Assembly: GCA_936450465.1 (NCBI GenBank)
Contig: OW388300.1
Coordinates: 39,340,358-39,404,357 of the forward strand
Origin: Gibbula magus
Lineage: Eukaryota > Mollusca > Gastropoda > Trochida > Trochidae
Direction: 5' to 3'
DNA: 64,000 nt
In this document: piece by piece, positions 12,423 to 27,190 of the stretch
Layout: each line of letters starts with the position of its first letter
Numbering within the stretch: the stretch's first letter is position 1
Position numbers and translations under genes: made by a program
Notes under the pieces: generated by a model
What the model saw: the letters and a program-made list of their open reading frames with translations, nothing else
Databases searched by the model: none
Told to the model about the DNA's origin: nothing

Positions 12423-12968
12423 ACGTGCAAAAGAAACGTCCCCACATTTTTAAATTAGTTAAAAATAAATATTGATGTCGGAGAAAGTAGATTTTTAATG
12501 TATTTGATAGACACACGTTTTGTAAAGAAGTGCCAACAAGTTAATACATCAGAGCATGGTAATTTTAGTTTAATATCTGTTCAAATACAGATGGGGTGCT
12601 AACTTCGCTCTTTCAAGATGTTTTTTGCCCATAATGTTTGGTATTTAAATTTAAAAAAATTAAAAAGTTAGAAACTTTATTCATAAATATGTCATTGACA
12701 TAAATAACCTACTTGGATTTAAATTTGTTGACGCATCATTATTGTAGGACGTCACAAAACAAGCCGAAAATCGCCTTTTGACACTTCTATCTCGTCCAAA
12801 CCGACGATTTCTTAAAACGTGTGTTTCTCAGAAATATGAAGAGATATTGTTTTGAAAATTCATATATTTTATTGTTGGGACATGATGTTATTGATTCTGT
12901 TTCAGTCGTATGTATCGCCCGTGGATTAAAATATCTTGTATTTTAATGGGGACGTTTCTTTTGCACGT
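12423..12968. mobile_element. Non-autonomous inverted-repeat element (CAAAAGAAAC-type ends), copy 2
   Basis: Perfect 22-bp inverted ends: left ACGTGCAAAAGAAACGTCCC... (12423-12444), right its reverse complement (12947-12968). The interior shares patches with 45690-46300, for example TTTGTTGACGCATCA and CTCAGAAATATGAA. It lies directly beside the SINE remnant at 12972 and may have inserted into the SINE body. No open frame. Confidence 0.75.
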
Positions 12969-12971
12969 GAG

Positions 12972-13094
12972 CTTATATGAAGTGCCTTATCCAGGGACAC
13001 ATCACAGGATGAGAACCATGTAAGTAATTTCTTGTGTCTCCACTAGAATTTGAACCATACATGGTATGAGGCCAGCAGGGTAACAACCACACCA
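12972..13094 (-). mobile_element. tRNA-derived SINE, head and start of body, fused to the minisatellite
   Basis: Read on the minus strand, the array ends in GGAGCACAGTGGTGTGG. It then continues through TTGTTACCCTGCTGGCC to an A-box-like TGGTGTGGTTG (13084-13094; 10 of 11 consensus positions) and, at normal tRNA spacing, a B box GGTTCAAATTC (13046-13056). After the tRNA-like part comes GATGTGTCCCTGGATAAGG (about 12984-13003), which I recognise as typical of the body of marine-invertebrate SINEs. The body stops at about 12972 next to the inverted-repeat element. The SINE head is the likely seed of the 25-kb array. Confidence 0.7.
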
Positions 13095-14449
13095 CTGTGC
13101 TCCACCACTGTGCTCCACCAATGTGCTCCACCACTGTGTTCAACCACTGTGTTCCAACAATGTGCTCCTCCAATGTGCTCCACCACTGTGCTCCACCACT
13201 GTGCTCAAACCACTGTGCTCCACCACTACACCACTGTGCTCCACCACTGTGCTCCACCACTCCATCAATGTGCTCCACCACTGTGCTCCACCACTGTGCT
13301 CCACCACTCAACCACTGTGTTCCACCACTACACCACTGTGCTCCACCACTCCACTACTGTGCTCCACCACTGTGCTCCACCACTACACCAATGTGCTCCA
13401 CCACTACACCACTGTGTTCCACCACTGTGCTCCACCACTACACCACTGTGCTCCACCACTACAGCACTGTGCTCCACCACTACACCAATGTGCTCCACCA
13501 CTACACCACTGTGCTCCACCACTACACCACTGTGTTCCACCACTGTGCTCCACCACAACACCACTGTGCTCCACCACTGTGCTCCACCACTACACCACTG
13601 TGCTCCACCACTGTGCTCCACCACTACAACACTGTGCTCCACCACTGTGCTCCACCACTGTGCTCCACCACTACACCACTGTGCTCCATCAATGTGCTCC
13701 ACCACTCCACCACTGTGCTCCACCACTCAACCACTGTGTTCCACCACTACACCACTGTGCTCCACCACTACACCACTGTGCTCCTCCACTACACCACTGT
13801 GCTCCTCAACTACACCACTGTGTTCCACCACTGTGCTACACCACTCCACCACTGTGCTCCACCACTGTGCTCCACCACTACACCACTGTGCTCCACCACT
13901 CCACCACTGTGCTCCACCACTGTGCTCCACCACTGTGCTCCACCACTACACCACTGTGCTCCACCACTACACCACTGTGCTCATACCACTGTGCTCCACC
14001 ACTCCACCACTGTGCTCCACCACTACACCACTGTGCTCATGCCACTGTGCTCCACCACTCCACCACTGTGCTCCACCACTGTGCTCCACCACTATACCAC
14101 TGTGCTCCACCACTACACCACTGTGCTCCACCACTCCACCACTGTGCTCCACCACTGTGCTCCACCACTGTGCTCCACCACTGTGCTCCACCACTACACC
14201 ACTGTGCTCCACCACTACACCACTGTGCTCATGCCACTGTGCTCCACCACTCCACCACTGTGCTCCACCACTGTGCTCCACCACTACACCACTGTGCTCC
14301 ACCACTACACCACTGTGCTCCACCACTACACCAATGTGCTCCACCACTACACCACTGTGCTCCACCACTCCACCACTGTGTTCCACCACTCCACCACTGT
14401 GTTCCACCACTACACCACTGTGTTCCACCACTACACCACTGTGCTCCAC

Positions 14450-17400
14450 CACTGTGCTCCACTACTACACCACTGTGCTCCATCACTGTGCTCCACCACT
14501 ACACCACTGTGCTCCACCACTACACCACTGTGTTCCACCACTGTGCTCCACCACTACACCACTGTGCTCCACCACTGTGCTCCACCACTACACCACTGTT
14601 CTCCACCACTGTGCTCCACCACTACACCACTGTGCTCCACCACTGTGCTCCACTACTCCACCAATGTGCTCCACCACTCCACCACTGTGCTCCACCACCC
14701 CACCACTGTGTTCCACCACTACACCACTGTGCTCCACCACTACACCACTGTGCTCCTCCACTACACCACTGTGCTCCTCAACTACACCACTGTGCTCCAC
14801 CACTACACCACTGTGCTCCACCACTCCACCACTGTGCTCCACCACTGTGCTCCACCACTGTGCTCCACCACTACACCACTGTGCTCCACCACTCCACCAC
14901 TGTGCTCCACCACTGTGCTCCACCACTGTGCTCCACCATTACACAACTGTGCTCCACCACTACACCACTGTGCTCATACCACTGTGCTCCACCACTCCAC
15001 CACTGTGCTCCACCACTGTGCTCCACCACTACACCACTGTGCTCCACCACTACACCACTGTGCTCCACCACTACACCACTGTTCTCCACCACTACACCAC
15101 TGTGCTCCACCACTACACCACGGTGCTCCACCACTACAGCACTGTGCTCAACCACTACAGCAATGTGCTCCACCACTACACCACGGTGCTCCACCACTGT
15201 GCTCCACCACTCCACCACTACACCACTGTGCTCCACCACTACACCACTACACCACTACACCACTGTGCTCCACCACTACACCACGGTGCTCCACCACTGT
15301 GTTCCACAACTACACCACTACACCACTACACCACTGTGCTCCACCACTACAACACTGTGTTCCACCACTGTGCTCCACCACTACACCACTACACCACTAC
15401 ACCACTGTGCTCCACCACTACAACACTGTGTTCCACCACTGTGCTCCACCACTGTGCTACACCACTGTGTTCCACCACTCCAACACTATGTTCCACCACT
15501 ACACCACTGTGTTCCACCACTGTGTTCCATCACTTCACCACTGTGCTCCACCACTGTGCTCCACCACTGTGCTCCACCATTGTGCTCCACCACTACACCA
15601 CTGTGCTGCACCATTACACCAATGTGCTCCGCCACTACACCACTGTGCTCCACCACTACACCACTGTGCTCCAATACTGTGCTCCACCACTGTGCTCCAC
15701 CATTACACCACTGTGCTCCACCACTCCACCACTGTGTTCCATCACTCCACCACTGTGTTCCACCACTACACCACTGTGTTCCACCACTATACCAATGTGC
15801 TCCACCACTTCACCACTGTGCTCCTCGACTACACCACTGTGCTCCTCAACTACACCACTGTGCTCCACCACTACACCATTGTGCTCCACCACTGTGCTCC
15901 ACCACTACACCACTGTGCTCCATCACTGTGCTCCACCACTGTGCTCCACCACTACACCACTGTGCTCCACCACTGTGCTCCACAACTGTGCTCCACCACT
16001 GTGCTCCACCACTACACCAATGTGCTCCACCACTACACCACTGTGCTCCACCACTACACCACTGTGTTCCACCACTACACCACTGTGCTCCACCACTGTG
16101 CTCCACCACTACACCACTGTGCTCCACCACTACACCAATTTGCTCCACCACTACACCACCGTGCTCCACTACTACACCACTGTGCTCCACCACTACACCA
16201 ATGTTATCCACCACTACATCACCGTGCTCCACTACTACACCACTGTGCTCCACCACTACACCAATGTGCTCCACCACTACACCAATGTGCTCCACCACTA
16301 CACCACTGTGCTCCAACACTGTGCTCCACCACTGTGCTCCACCACTACACCACTGTGCTCCACCACTACACCACTGTGCTCCACCACTACACCACTGTGC
16401 TCCACCACTACACCACTGTGCTCCTCCACTACACCACTATGCTCCTCCACTACACCACTGTGCTCCACCACTACACCACTGTGCTCATACCACTGCGCTC
16501 AACCGCTCCACCACTGTGCTCCACCACTGTGCTCCACCACTACACCACTGTGCTCCACCACTACACCAATGAGCTCCACCACTACACCACTGTGCTCCAC
16601 CACTCCACCACTGTGCTCCACCACTACACCAATGAGCTCCACCACTGTAGACCACTACATCACTACACCACTGTGCTCCACAACTACACCACTGTGCTCC
16701 ACCACTGTGCTCCACCACTACACCACTGTGCTCCACCACTACACCAATGTGTTCCACCACTGTGCTCCACCACTGTGCTCCACCACTACATCACTGTGTT
16801 CCACCACTACACCACTGTGCTCCACCACTGTGCTCCACCACTACACCACTGTGTTCCACCACTGTGCTCCACCACTGTGCTCCACCATTACACCACTGTG
16901 CTCCACCACTCCACCACTGTGTTCCACCACTCCACCACTGTGTTCCACCACTACACCACTGTGTTCCACCACTACACCAATGTGCTCCACCACTTCACCA
17001 CTGTGCTCCTCGACTACACCACTGTGCTCCTCAACTACACCACTGTGCTCCACCACTACACCATTGTGCTCCACCACTGTGCTCCACCACTACACCACTG
17101 TGCTCCATCACTGTGCTCCACCACTGTGCTCCACCACTTCACCACTGTGCTCCACCACTGTGCTCCACAACTGTGCTCCACCACTGTGCTCCACCACTAC
17201 ACCACTGTGCTCCACCACTACACCACTGTGCTCCACCACTACACCACTGTGCTCCTCCACTACACCACTATGCTCCTCCACTACACCACTGTGCTCCACC
17301 ACTACACCACTGTGCTCATACCACTGTGCTCAACCGCTCCACCACTGTGCTCCACCACTGTGCTCCACCACTACACCACTACACCACTGTGCTCCACCAC

Positions 17401-18690
17401 TACACCACTGTGTTCCACCACTGTGCTCCACCACTACACCACTGTGCTCCACCACTACACCAATGAGCTCCACCACTACACCACTGTGCTCCACCACTCC
17501 ACCACTGTGCTCCACCACTACACCAATGAGCTCCACCACTGTAGACCACTACATCAGTACACCACTGTGCTCCACAACTACACCACTGTGCTCCACCACT
17601 GTGCTCCACCACTACACCACTGTGCTCCACCACTACACCAATGTGTTCCACCACTGTGCTCCACCACTGTGCTCCACCACTACATCACTGTGTTCCACCA
17701 CTACACCACTGTGCTCCACCACTGTGCTCCACCACTACACCAATGTGCTCCACCACTACACCAATGTGCTCCACCACTACACCACTGTGCTCCACCACTC
17801 CACCACTGTGTTCCACCACTACACAACTGTGCTCCACCACTACACCACTGTGCTCCAACACTACACCACTGTGCTCCAACACTGTGGTCCACCACTACAC
17901 CACTTTGCTCCACCACTGTGTTCCATCACTTCACCAATGTGCTCCACCATTACACCATTGTGCTCCACCACTACACCACTGTGTTCCACCACTGTGCTCC
18001 ACCACTACACCACTGTGTTCCACCACTGTGCTCCACCACTGTGCTCCACCACTACAGCACTGTGCTCAACCACTACAGCACTGTGCTCCACCACTTTGCT
18101 CCACCACTCCACCACGGTGCTCCACCACTACAGCACTGTGCTCAACCACTACAGCAATGTGCTCCACCACTACACCACGGTGCTCCACCACTGTGCTCCA
18201 CCACTCCACCACTACACCACTGTGCTCCACCACTACACCACTACACCACTACACCACTGTGCTCCACCACTACACCACGGTGCTCCACCACTGTGTTCCA
18301 CAACTACACCACTACACCACTACACCACTGTGCTCCACCACTACAACACTGTGTTCCACCACTGTGCTCCACCACTACACCACTACACCACTACACCACT
18401 GTGCTCCACCACTACAACACTGTGTTCCACCACTGTGCTCCACCACTGTGCTACACCACTGTGTTCCACCACTCCAACACTATGTTCCACCACTACACCA
18501 CTGTGTTCCACCACTGTGTTCCATCACTTCACCACTGTGCTCCACCACTGTGCTCCACCACTGTGCTCCACCATTGTGCTCCACCACTACACCACTGTGC
18601 TGCACCATTACACCAATGTGCTCCACCACTACACCAATGTGCTCCACCACTACACCAATGTGCTCCACCACTACACCACTGTGCTCCACC
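14450..18690. repeat. First copy of a ~4.24-kb higher-order duplication in the array
   Basis: The sequence from about 14450 onward recurs exactly 4,240 bp later, including rare variants: ACTACTACAC at 14461 and 18701, the CCCCACCAC variant near 14698 and 18938, and GTAGACCACTACATCA at 16647 and 20887. The match holds for about 4 kb with very few differences. Confidence 0.9.
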
Positions 18691-21600
18691 ACTGTGCTCC
18701 ACTACTACACCACTGTGCTCCATCACTGTGCTCCACCACTACACCACTGTGCTCCACCACTACACCACTGTGTTCCACCACTGTGCTCCACCACTACACC
18801 ACTGTGCTCCACCACTGTGCTCCACCACTACACCACTGTTCTCCACCACTGTGCTCCACCACTACACCACTGTGCTCCACCACTGTGCTCCACTACTCCA
18901 CCAATGTGCTCCACCACTCCACCACTGTGCTCCACCACCCCACCACTGTGTTCCACCACTACACCACTGTGCTCCACCACTACACCACTGTGCTCCTCCA
19001 CTACACCACTGTGCTCCTCAACTACACCACTGTGCTCCACCACTACACCACTGTGCTCCACCACTCCACCACTGTGCTCCACCACTGTGCTCCACCACTG
19101 TGCTCCACCACTACACCACTGTGCTCCACCACTCCACCACTGTGCTCCACCACTGTGCTCCACCACTGTGCTCCACCATTACACAACTGTGCTCCACCAC
19201 TACACCACTGTGCTCATACCACTGTGCTCCACCACTCCACCACTGTGCTCCACCACTGTGCTCCACCACTACACCACTGTGCTCCACCACTACACCACTG
19301 TGCTCCACCACTACACCACTGTTCTCCACCACTACACCACTGTGCTCCACCACTACACCACGGTGCTCCACCACTACAGCACTGTGCTCAACCACTACAG
19401 CAATGTGCTCCACCACTACACCACGGTGCTCCACCACTGTGCTCCACCACTCCACCACTACACCACTGTGCTCCACCACTACACCACTACACCACTACAC
19501 CACTGTGCTCCACCACTACACCACGGTGCTCCACCACTGTGTTCCACAACTACACCACTACACCACTACACCACTGTGCTCCACCACTACAACACTGTGT
19601 TCCACCACTGTGCTCCACCACTACACCACTACACCACTACACCACTGTGCTCCACCACTACAACACTGTGTTCCACCACTGTGCTCCACCACTGTGCTAC
19701 ACCACTGTGTTCCACCACTCCAACACTATGTTCCACCACTACACCACTGTGTTCCACCACTGTGTTCCATCACTTCACCACTGTGCTCCACCACTGTGCT
19801 CCACCACTGTGCTCCACCATTGTGCTCCACCACTACACCACTGTGCTGCACCATTACACCAATGTGCTCCGCCACTACACCACTGTGCTCCACCACTACA
19901 CCACTGTGCTCCAATACTGTGCTCCACCACTGTGCTCCACCATTACACCACTGTGCTCCACCACTCCACCACTGTGTTCCATCACTCCACCACTGTGTTC
20001 CACCACTACACCACTGTGTTCCACCACTATACCAATGTGCTCCACCACTTCACCACTGTGCTCCTCGACTACACCACTGTGCTCCTCAACTACACCACTG
20101 TGCTCCACCACTACACCATTGTGCTCCACCACTGTGCTCCACCACTACACCACTGTGCTCCATCACTGTGCTCCACCACTGTGCTCCACCACTACACCAC
20201 TGTGCTCCACCACTGTGCTCCACAACTGTGCTCCACCACTGTGCTCCACCACTACACCAATGTGCTCCACCACTACACCACTGTGCTCCACCACTACACC
20301 ACTGTGTTCCACCACTACACCACTGTGCTCCACCACTGTGCTCCACCACTACACCACTGTGCTCCACCACTACACCAATTTGCTCCACCACTACACCACC
20401 GTGCTCCACTACTACACCACTGTGCTCCACCACTACACCAATGTTATCCACCACTACATCACCGTGCTCCACTACTACACCACTGTGCTCCACCACTACA
20501 CCAATGTGCTCCACCACTACACCAATGTGCTCCACCACTACACCACTGTGCTCCAACACTGTGCTCCACCACTGTGCTCCACCACTACACCACTGTGCTC
20601 CACCACTACACCACTGTGCTCCACCACTACACCACTGTGCTCCACCACTACACCACTGTGCTCCTCCACTACACCACTATGCTCCTCCACTACACCACTG
20701 TGCTCCACCACTACACCACTGTGCTCATACCACTGCGCTCAACCGCTCCACCACTGTGCTCCACCACTGTGCTCCACCACTACACCACTGTGCTCCACCA
20801 CTACACCAATGAGCTCCACCACTACACCACTGTGCTCCACCACTCCACCACTGTGCTCCACCACTACACCAATGAGCTCCACCACTGTAGACCACTACAT
20901 CACTACACCACTGTGCTCCACAACTACACCACTGTGCTCCACCACTGTGCTCCACCACTACACCACTGTGCTCCACCACTACACCAATGTGTTCCACCAC
21001 TGTGCTCCACCACTGTGCTCCACCACTACATCACTGTGTTCCACCACTACACCACTGTGCTCCACCACTGTGCTCCACCACTACACCACTGTGTTCCACC
21101 ACTGTGCTCCACCACTGTGCTCCACCATTACACCACTGTGCTCCACCACTCCACCACTGTGTTCCACCACTCCACCACTGTGTTCCACCACTACACCACT
21201 GTGTTCCACCACTACACCAATGTGCTCCACCACTTCACCACTGTGCTCCTCGACTACACCACTGTGCTCCTCAACTACACCACTGTGCTCCACCACTACA
21301 CCATTGTGCTCCACCACTGTGCTCCACCACTACACCACTGTGCTCCATCACTGTGCTCCACCACTGTGCTCCACCACTTCACCACTGTGCTCCACCACTG
21401 TGCTCCACAACTGTGCTCCACCACTGTGCTCCACCACTACACCACTGTGCTCCACCACTACACCACTGTGCTCCACCACTACACCACTGTGCTCCTCCAC
21501 TACACCACTATGCTCCTCCACTACACCACTGTGCTCCACCACTACACCACTGTGCTCATACCACTGTGCTCAACCGCTCCACCACTGTGCTCCACCACTG

Positions 21601-22910
21601 TGCTCCACCACTACACCACTACACCACTGTGCTCCACCACTACACCACTGTGTTCCACCACTGTGCTCCACCACTACACCACTGTGCTCCACCACTACAC
21701 CAATGAGCTCCACCACTACACCACTGTGCTCCACCACTCCACCACTGTGCTCCACCACTACACCAATGAGCTCCACCACTGTAGACCACTACATCACTAC
21801 ACCACTGTGCTCCACAACTACACCACTGTGCTCCACCACTGTGCTCCACCACTACACCACTGTGCTCCACCACTACACCAATGTGTTCCACCACTGTGCT
21901 CCACCACTGTGCTCCACCACTACATCACTGTGTTCCACCACTACACCACTGTGCTCCACCACTGTGCTCCACCACTACACCAATGTGCTCCACCACTACA
22001 CCAATGTGCTCCACCACTACACCACTGTGCTCCACCACTCCACCACTGTGTTCCACCACTACACAACTGTGCTCCACCACTACACCACTGTGCTCCAACA
22101 CTACACCACTGTGCTCCAACACTGTGGTCCACCACTACACCACTTTGCTCCACCACTGTGTTCCATCACTTCACCAATGTGCTCCACCATTACACCATTG
22201 TGCTCCACCACTACACCACTGTGTTCCACCACTGTGCTCCACCACTACACCACTGTGTTCCACCACTGTGCTCCACCACTGTGCTCCACCACTACAGCAC
22301 TGTGCTCAACCACTACAGCACTGTGCTCCACCACTTTGCTCCACCACTCCACCACGGTGCTCCACCACTACAGCACTGTGCTCAACCACTACAGCAATGT
22401 GCTCCACCACTACACCACGGTGCTCCACCACTGTGCTCCACCACTCCACCACTACACCACTGTGCTCCACCACTACACCACTACACCACTACACCACTGT
22501 GCTCCACCACTACACCACGGTGCTCCACCACTGTGTTCCACAACTACACCACTACACCACTACACCACTGTGCTCCACCACTACAACACTGTGTTCCACC
22601 ACTGTGCTCCACCACTACACCACTACACCACTGTGCTCCACCACTACAACACTGTGTTCCACCACTGTGCTCCACCACTGTGCTACACCACTGTGTTCCA
22701 CCACTCCAACACTATGTTCCACCACTACACCACTGTGTTCCACCACTGTGTTCCATCACTTCACCACTGTGCTCCACCACTGTGCTCCACCACTGTGCTC
22801 CACCATTGTGCTCCACCACTACACCACTGTGCTGCACCATTACACCAATGTGCTCCACCACTACACCAATGTGCTCCACCACTACACCAATGTGCTCCAC
22901 CACTACACCA
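18690..22910. repeat. Second copy of the ~4.24-kb higher-order duplication
   Basis: Tandem to the first copy. One 8-bp word is missing near 22620 relative to 18380, and similarity ends near 22900. Both copies keep a sub-duplication about 895 bp apart (e.g. 16567 and 17461). Confidence 0.9.
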
Positions 22911-23807
22911 ATGTGCTCCACCATTACACCACCGTGCTCCACCACTACACCACTGTGCTCCACCACTGTGCTCCACCACTGTGCTCCACCACTACACCAC
23001 TGTGCTCCACCACTACACCAATGTGTTCCACCACTACACCACTGTGCTCCACCACTGTGCTCCACCACTACACCACTGTGCTCCACCACTGTGCTCCACC
23101 ACTACACCACTGTGCTCCACCACTACACCAATGTGTTCCACCACTGTGCTCCACCACTGTGCTCCACCACTACACCACTGTACTCCACCACTACACCACT
23201 GTGCTCCACCACTACACCACGGTGCTCCACCACTGTGTTCCACAACTACACCACTACACCACTACACCACTGTGCTCCACCACTACAACACTGTGTTCCA
23301 CCACTGTGCTCCACCACTACACCACTACACCACTACACCACTACACCACTGTGCTCCACCACTACAACACTGTGTTCCACCACTGTGCTCCACCACTGTG
23401 CTACACCACTGTGTTCCACCACTCCAACACTATGTTCCACCACTACACCACTGTGTTCCACCACTGTGTTCCATCACTTCACCACTGTGCTCCACCACTG
23501 TGCTCCACCACTGTGCTCCACCATTGTGCTCCACCACTACACCACTGTGCTGCACCATTACACCAATGTGCTCCACCACTACACCAATGTGCTCCACCAC
23601 TACACCAATGTGCTCCACCACTACACCAATGTGCTCCACCATTACACCACCGTGCTCCACCACTACACCACTGTGCTCCACCACTGTGCTCCACCACTGT
23701 GCTCCACCACTACACCACTGTGCTCCACCACTACACCAATGTGTTCCACCACTACACCACTGTGCTCCACCACTGTGCTCCACCACTACACCACTGTGCT
23801 CCACCAC
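22712..23807. repeat. 718-bp tandem duplication within the array
   Basis: The blocks beginning at about 22712 and 23430 are the same series of word variants, including the TGCACCATTACACCAATG landmark followed by four TACACCAATG units and an ACACCACCGTG variant. Confidence 0.8.
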
Positions 23808-26351
23808 TGTGCTCCACCACTACACCACTGTGCTCCACCACTACACCAATGTGTTCCACCACTGTGCTCCACCACTGTGCTCCACCACTACACCACTGTA
23901 CTCCACCACTACACCACTGTGCTCCACCACTACACCAATGAGCTCCACCACTGTGCTCCACCACTACACCACTGTGCTCCACCACTGTGCTCCACCACTG
24001 TGCTCCACCACTGTGCTCCACCACTACACCACTGTGCTCCACCACTACACCAATGTGTTCCACCACTACACCACTGTGCTCCACCACTCCACCACTGTGT
24101 TCCACCACTACACCACTGTGCTCCACCACTACACCACTGTGCTCCACCACTACACCACTGTGCTCCACCACTGTGCTCCACAACTGTGCTCCACCACTGT
24201 GCTCCACCACTACACCAATGTGCTCCACCACTACACCACTGTGCTCCACCACTACACCACTGTGTTCCACCACTACACCACTGTGCTCCACCACTGTGCT
24301 CCACCACTACACCACTGTGCTCCACCACTACACCAATTTGCTCCACCACTACACCACCGTGCTCCACCACTACACCACTGTGCTCCACCACTACACCACT
24401 GTGCTCCACCACTGTGCTCCACCACTACACCTCTGTGCTCCGCCACTACACCACTGTGCTCCAATACTGTGCTCCACCACTGTGCTCCACCACTACACCA
24501 CTGTGCTCCACCACTACACCACTGTGCTCCACCATTACACCACTGTGCTCCACCACTCCATCACTGTGTTCCACCACTCCACCACTGTGCTCCACCACTA
24601 CACCAATGTGCTCCACCACTACACCACTGTGCTCCACCACTGTGCTCCACAACTGTGCTCCACCACTGTGCTCCACCACTACACCAATGTGCTCCACCAC
24701 TACACCACTGTGCTCCACCACTACACCACTGTGTTCCACCACTACACCACTGTGCTCCACCACTGTGCTCCACCACTACACCACTGTGCTCCACCACTAC
24801 ACCAATTTGCTCCACCACTACACCACCGTGCTCCACCACTACACCACTGTGCTCCACCACTACACCAATGTGCTCCACCACTACACCAATGAGCTCCACC
24901 ACTGTGCTCCACCACTACACCACTGTGCTCCACCACTGTGCTCCACCACTGTGCTCCACCACTGTGCTCCACCACTACACCACTGTGCTCCACCACTACA
25001 CCAATGTGTTCCACCACTACACCACTGTGCTCCACCACTGTGCTCCACCACTACACCACTGTGCTCCACCACTGTGCTCCACCACTACACCACTGTGCTC
25101 CACCACTACACCAATGTGTTCCACCACTGTGCTCCACCACTGTGCTCCACCACTACACCACTGTACTCCACCACTACACCACTGTGCTCCACCACTACAC
25201 CAATGAGCTCCACCACTGTGCTCCACCACTACACCACTGTGCTCCACCACTGTGCTCCACCACTGTGCTCCACCACTGTGCTCCACCACTACACCACTGT
25301 GCTCCACCACTACACCAATGTGTTCCACCACTACACCACTGTGCTCCACCACTCCACCACTGTGCTCCACCACTACACCACTGTGCTCCACCACTGTGCT
25401 CCACCACTACACCTCTGTGCTCCGCCACTACACCACTGTGCTCCAATACTGTGCTCCACCACTGTGCTCCACCACTACACCACTGTGTTCCACCACTACA
25501 CCACTGTGCTCCACCACTGTGCTCCACCACTACACCACTGTGCTCCACCACTACACCAATTTGCTCCACCACTACACCACCGTGCTCCACTACTACACCA
25601 CTGTGCTCCACCACTACACCAATGTTATCCACCACTACATCACCGTGCTCCACTACTACACCACTGTGCTCCACCACTACACCAATGTGCTCCACCACTA
25701 CACCAATGTGCTCCACCACTACACCACTGTGCTCCACCACTGTGCTCCACCACTGTGCTCCACCACTACACCACTGTGCTCCACCACTATTCCACTGTGC
25801 TCCACCACTACACCACTGTGCTCCACCACTACACCACTGTGCTCCACCACTACACCACTGTGCTCCACCACTACACCACTGTGCTCCACCACTGTGCTCC
25901 ACCACTGTGCTCCATCACTACACCACTGTGTTCCACCACTACACCACTGTGCTCCACCACTGTGCTCCACCACAACACCACTGTGCTCCACCACAACACC
26001 ACTGTGCTCCACCACTACACCAATGAGCTCCACCTCTGTGCTCCACCACTGTGCTCCACAACTACACCACTGTGCTCCACCACTGTGCTCCACAACTACA
26101 CCAATGTGTTCCACCACTGTGCTCCACCACTGTGCTCCACCACTACACCACTGTGCTCCACCACTACACCACTGTGCTCCACCACTACACCAATGAGCTC
26201 CACCACTGTGCTCCACCACTACACCACTGTGCTCCACCACTGTACTCCACCACTACACCACTGTGCTCCACCACTGTGCTCCACCACTGTGCTCCACCAC
26301 TGTGCTCCACCACTGTGCTCCACCACTGTGCTCCACCACTGTGCTCCACCA

Positions 26352-27190
26352 CTACACCACTGTGCTCCACCATTGTGCTCCACCACTACACCACTGTGCT
26401 CCACCACTACACCACTGTGCTCCACCACTGTGCTCCACCACTACACCACTGTGCTCCACCACTACACCAATGAGCTCCACCACTGTGCTCCACCACTGTG
26501 CTCCACCACTACACCACTGTGCTCCACCACTGTGCTCCATCACTGTGCTCCACCACAACACCACTGTGCTCCACCACTACACCACTGTGCTCCACCACTA
26601 CACCACTGTGCTCCACCACTACACCACTGTGCTCCACCACTACACCACTGTGCTCCACCACTACACCACTGTGCTCCACCACTACACCACTGTGCTCCAC
26701 CACTACACCACTGTGCTCCACCACTACACCACTGTGCTCCACCACTGTGCTCCACCACTGTGCTCCACCACTACACCACTGTGCTCCACCATTGTGCTCC
26801 ACCACTACACCACTGTGCTCCACCACTACACCACTGTGCTCCACCACTGTGCTCCACCACTACACCACTGTGCTCCACCACTACACCAATGAGCTCCACC
26901 ACTGTGCTCCACCACTGTGCTCCACCACTACACCACTGTGCTCCACCACTGTGCTCCATCACTGTGCTCCACCACAACACCACTGTGCTCCACCACTACA
27001 CCACTGTGCTCCACCACTACACCACTGTGCTCCACCACTACACCACTGTGCTCCACCACTACACCACTGTGCTCCACCACTACACCACTGTGCTCCACCA
27101 CTACACCACTGTGCTCCACCACTACACCACTGTGCTCCACCACTACACCACTGTGCTCCACCACTGTGCTCCACCACTGTGCTCCATCAC
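26352..27190. repeat. 419-bp tandem duplication within the array
   Basis: Blocks starting near 26352 and 26771 share the same order of words, each ending in about nine perfect 21-bp compound units. These are the most homogeneous, and so probably the youngest, part of the array. Confidence 0.8.
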
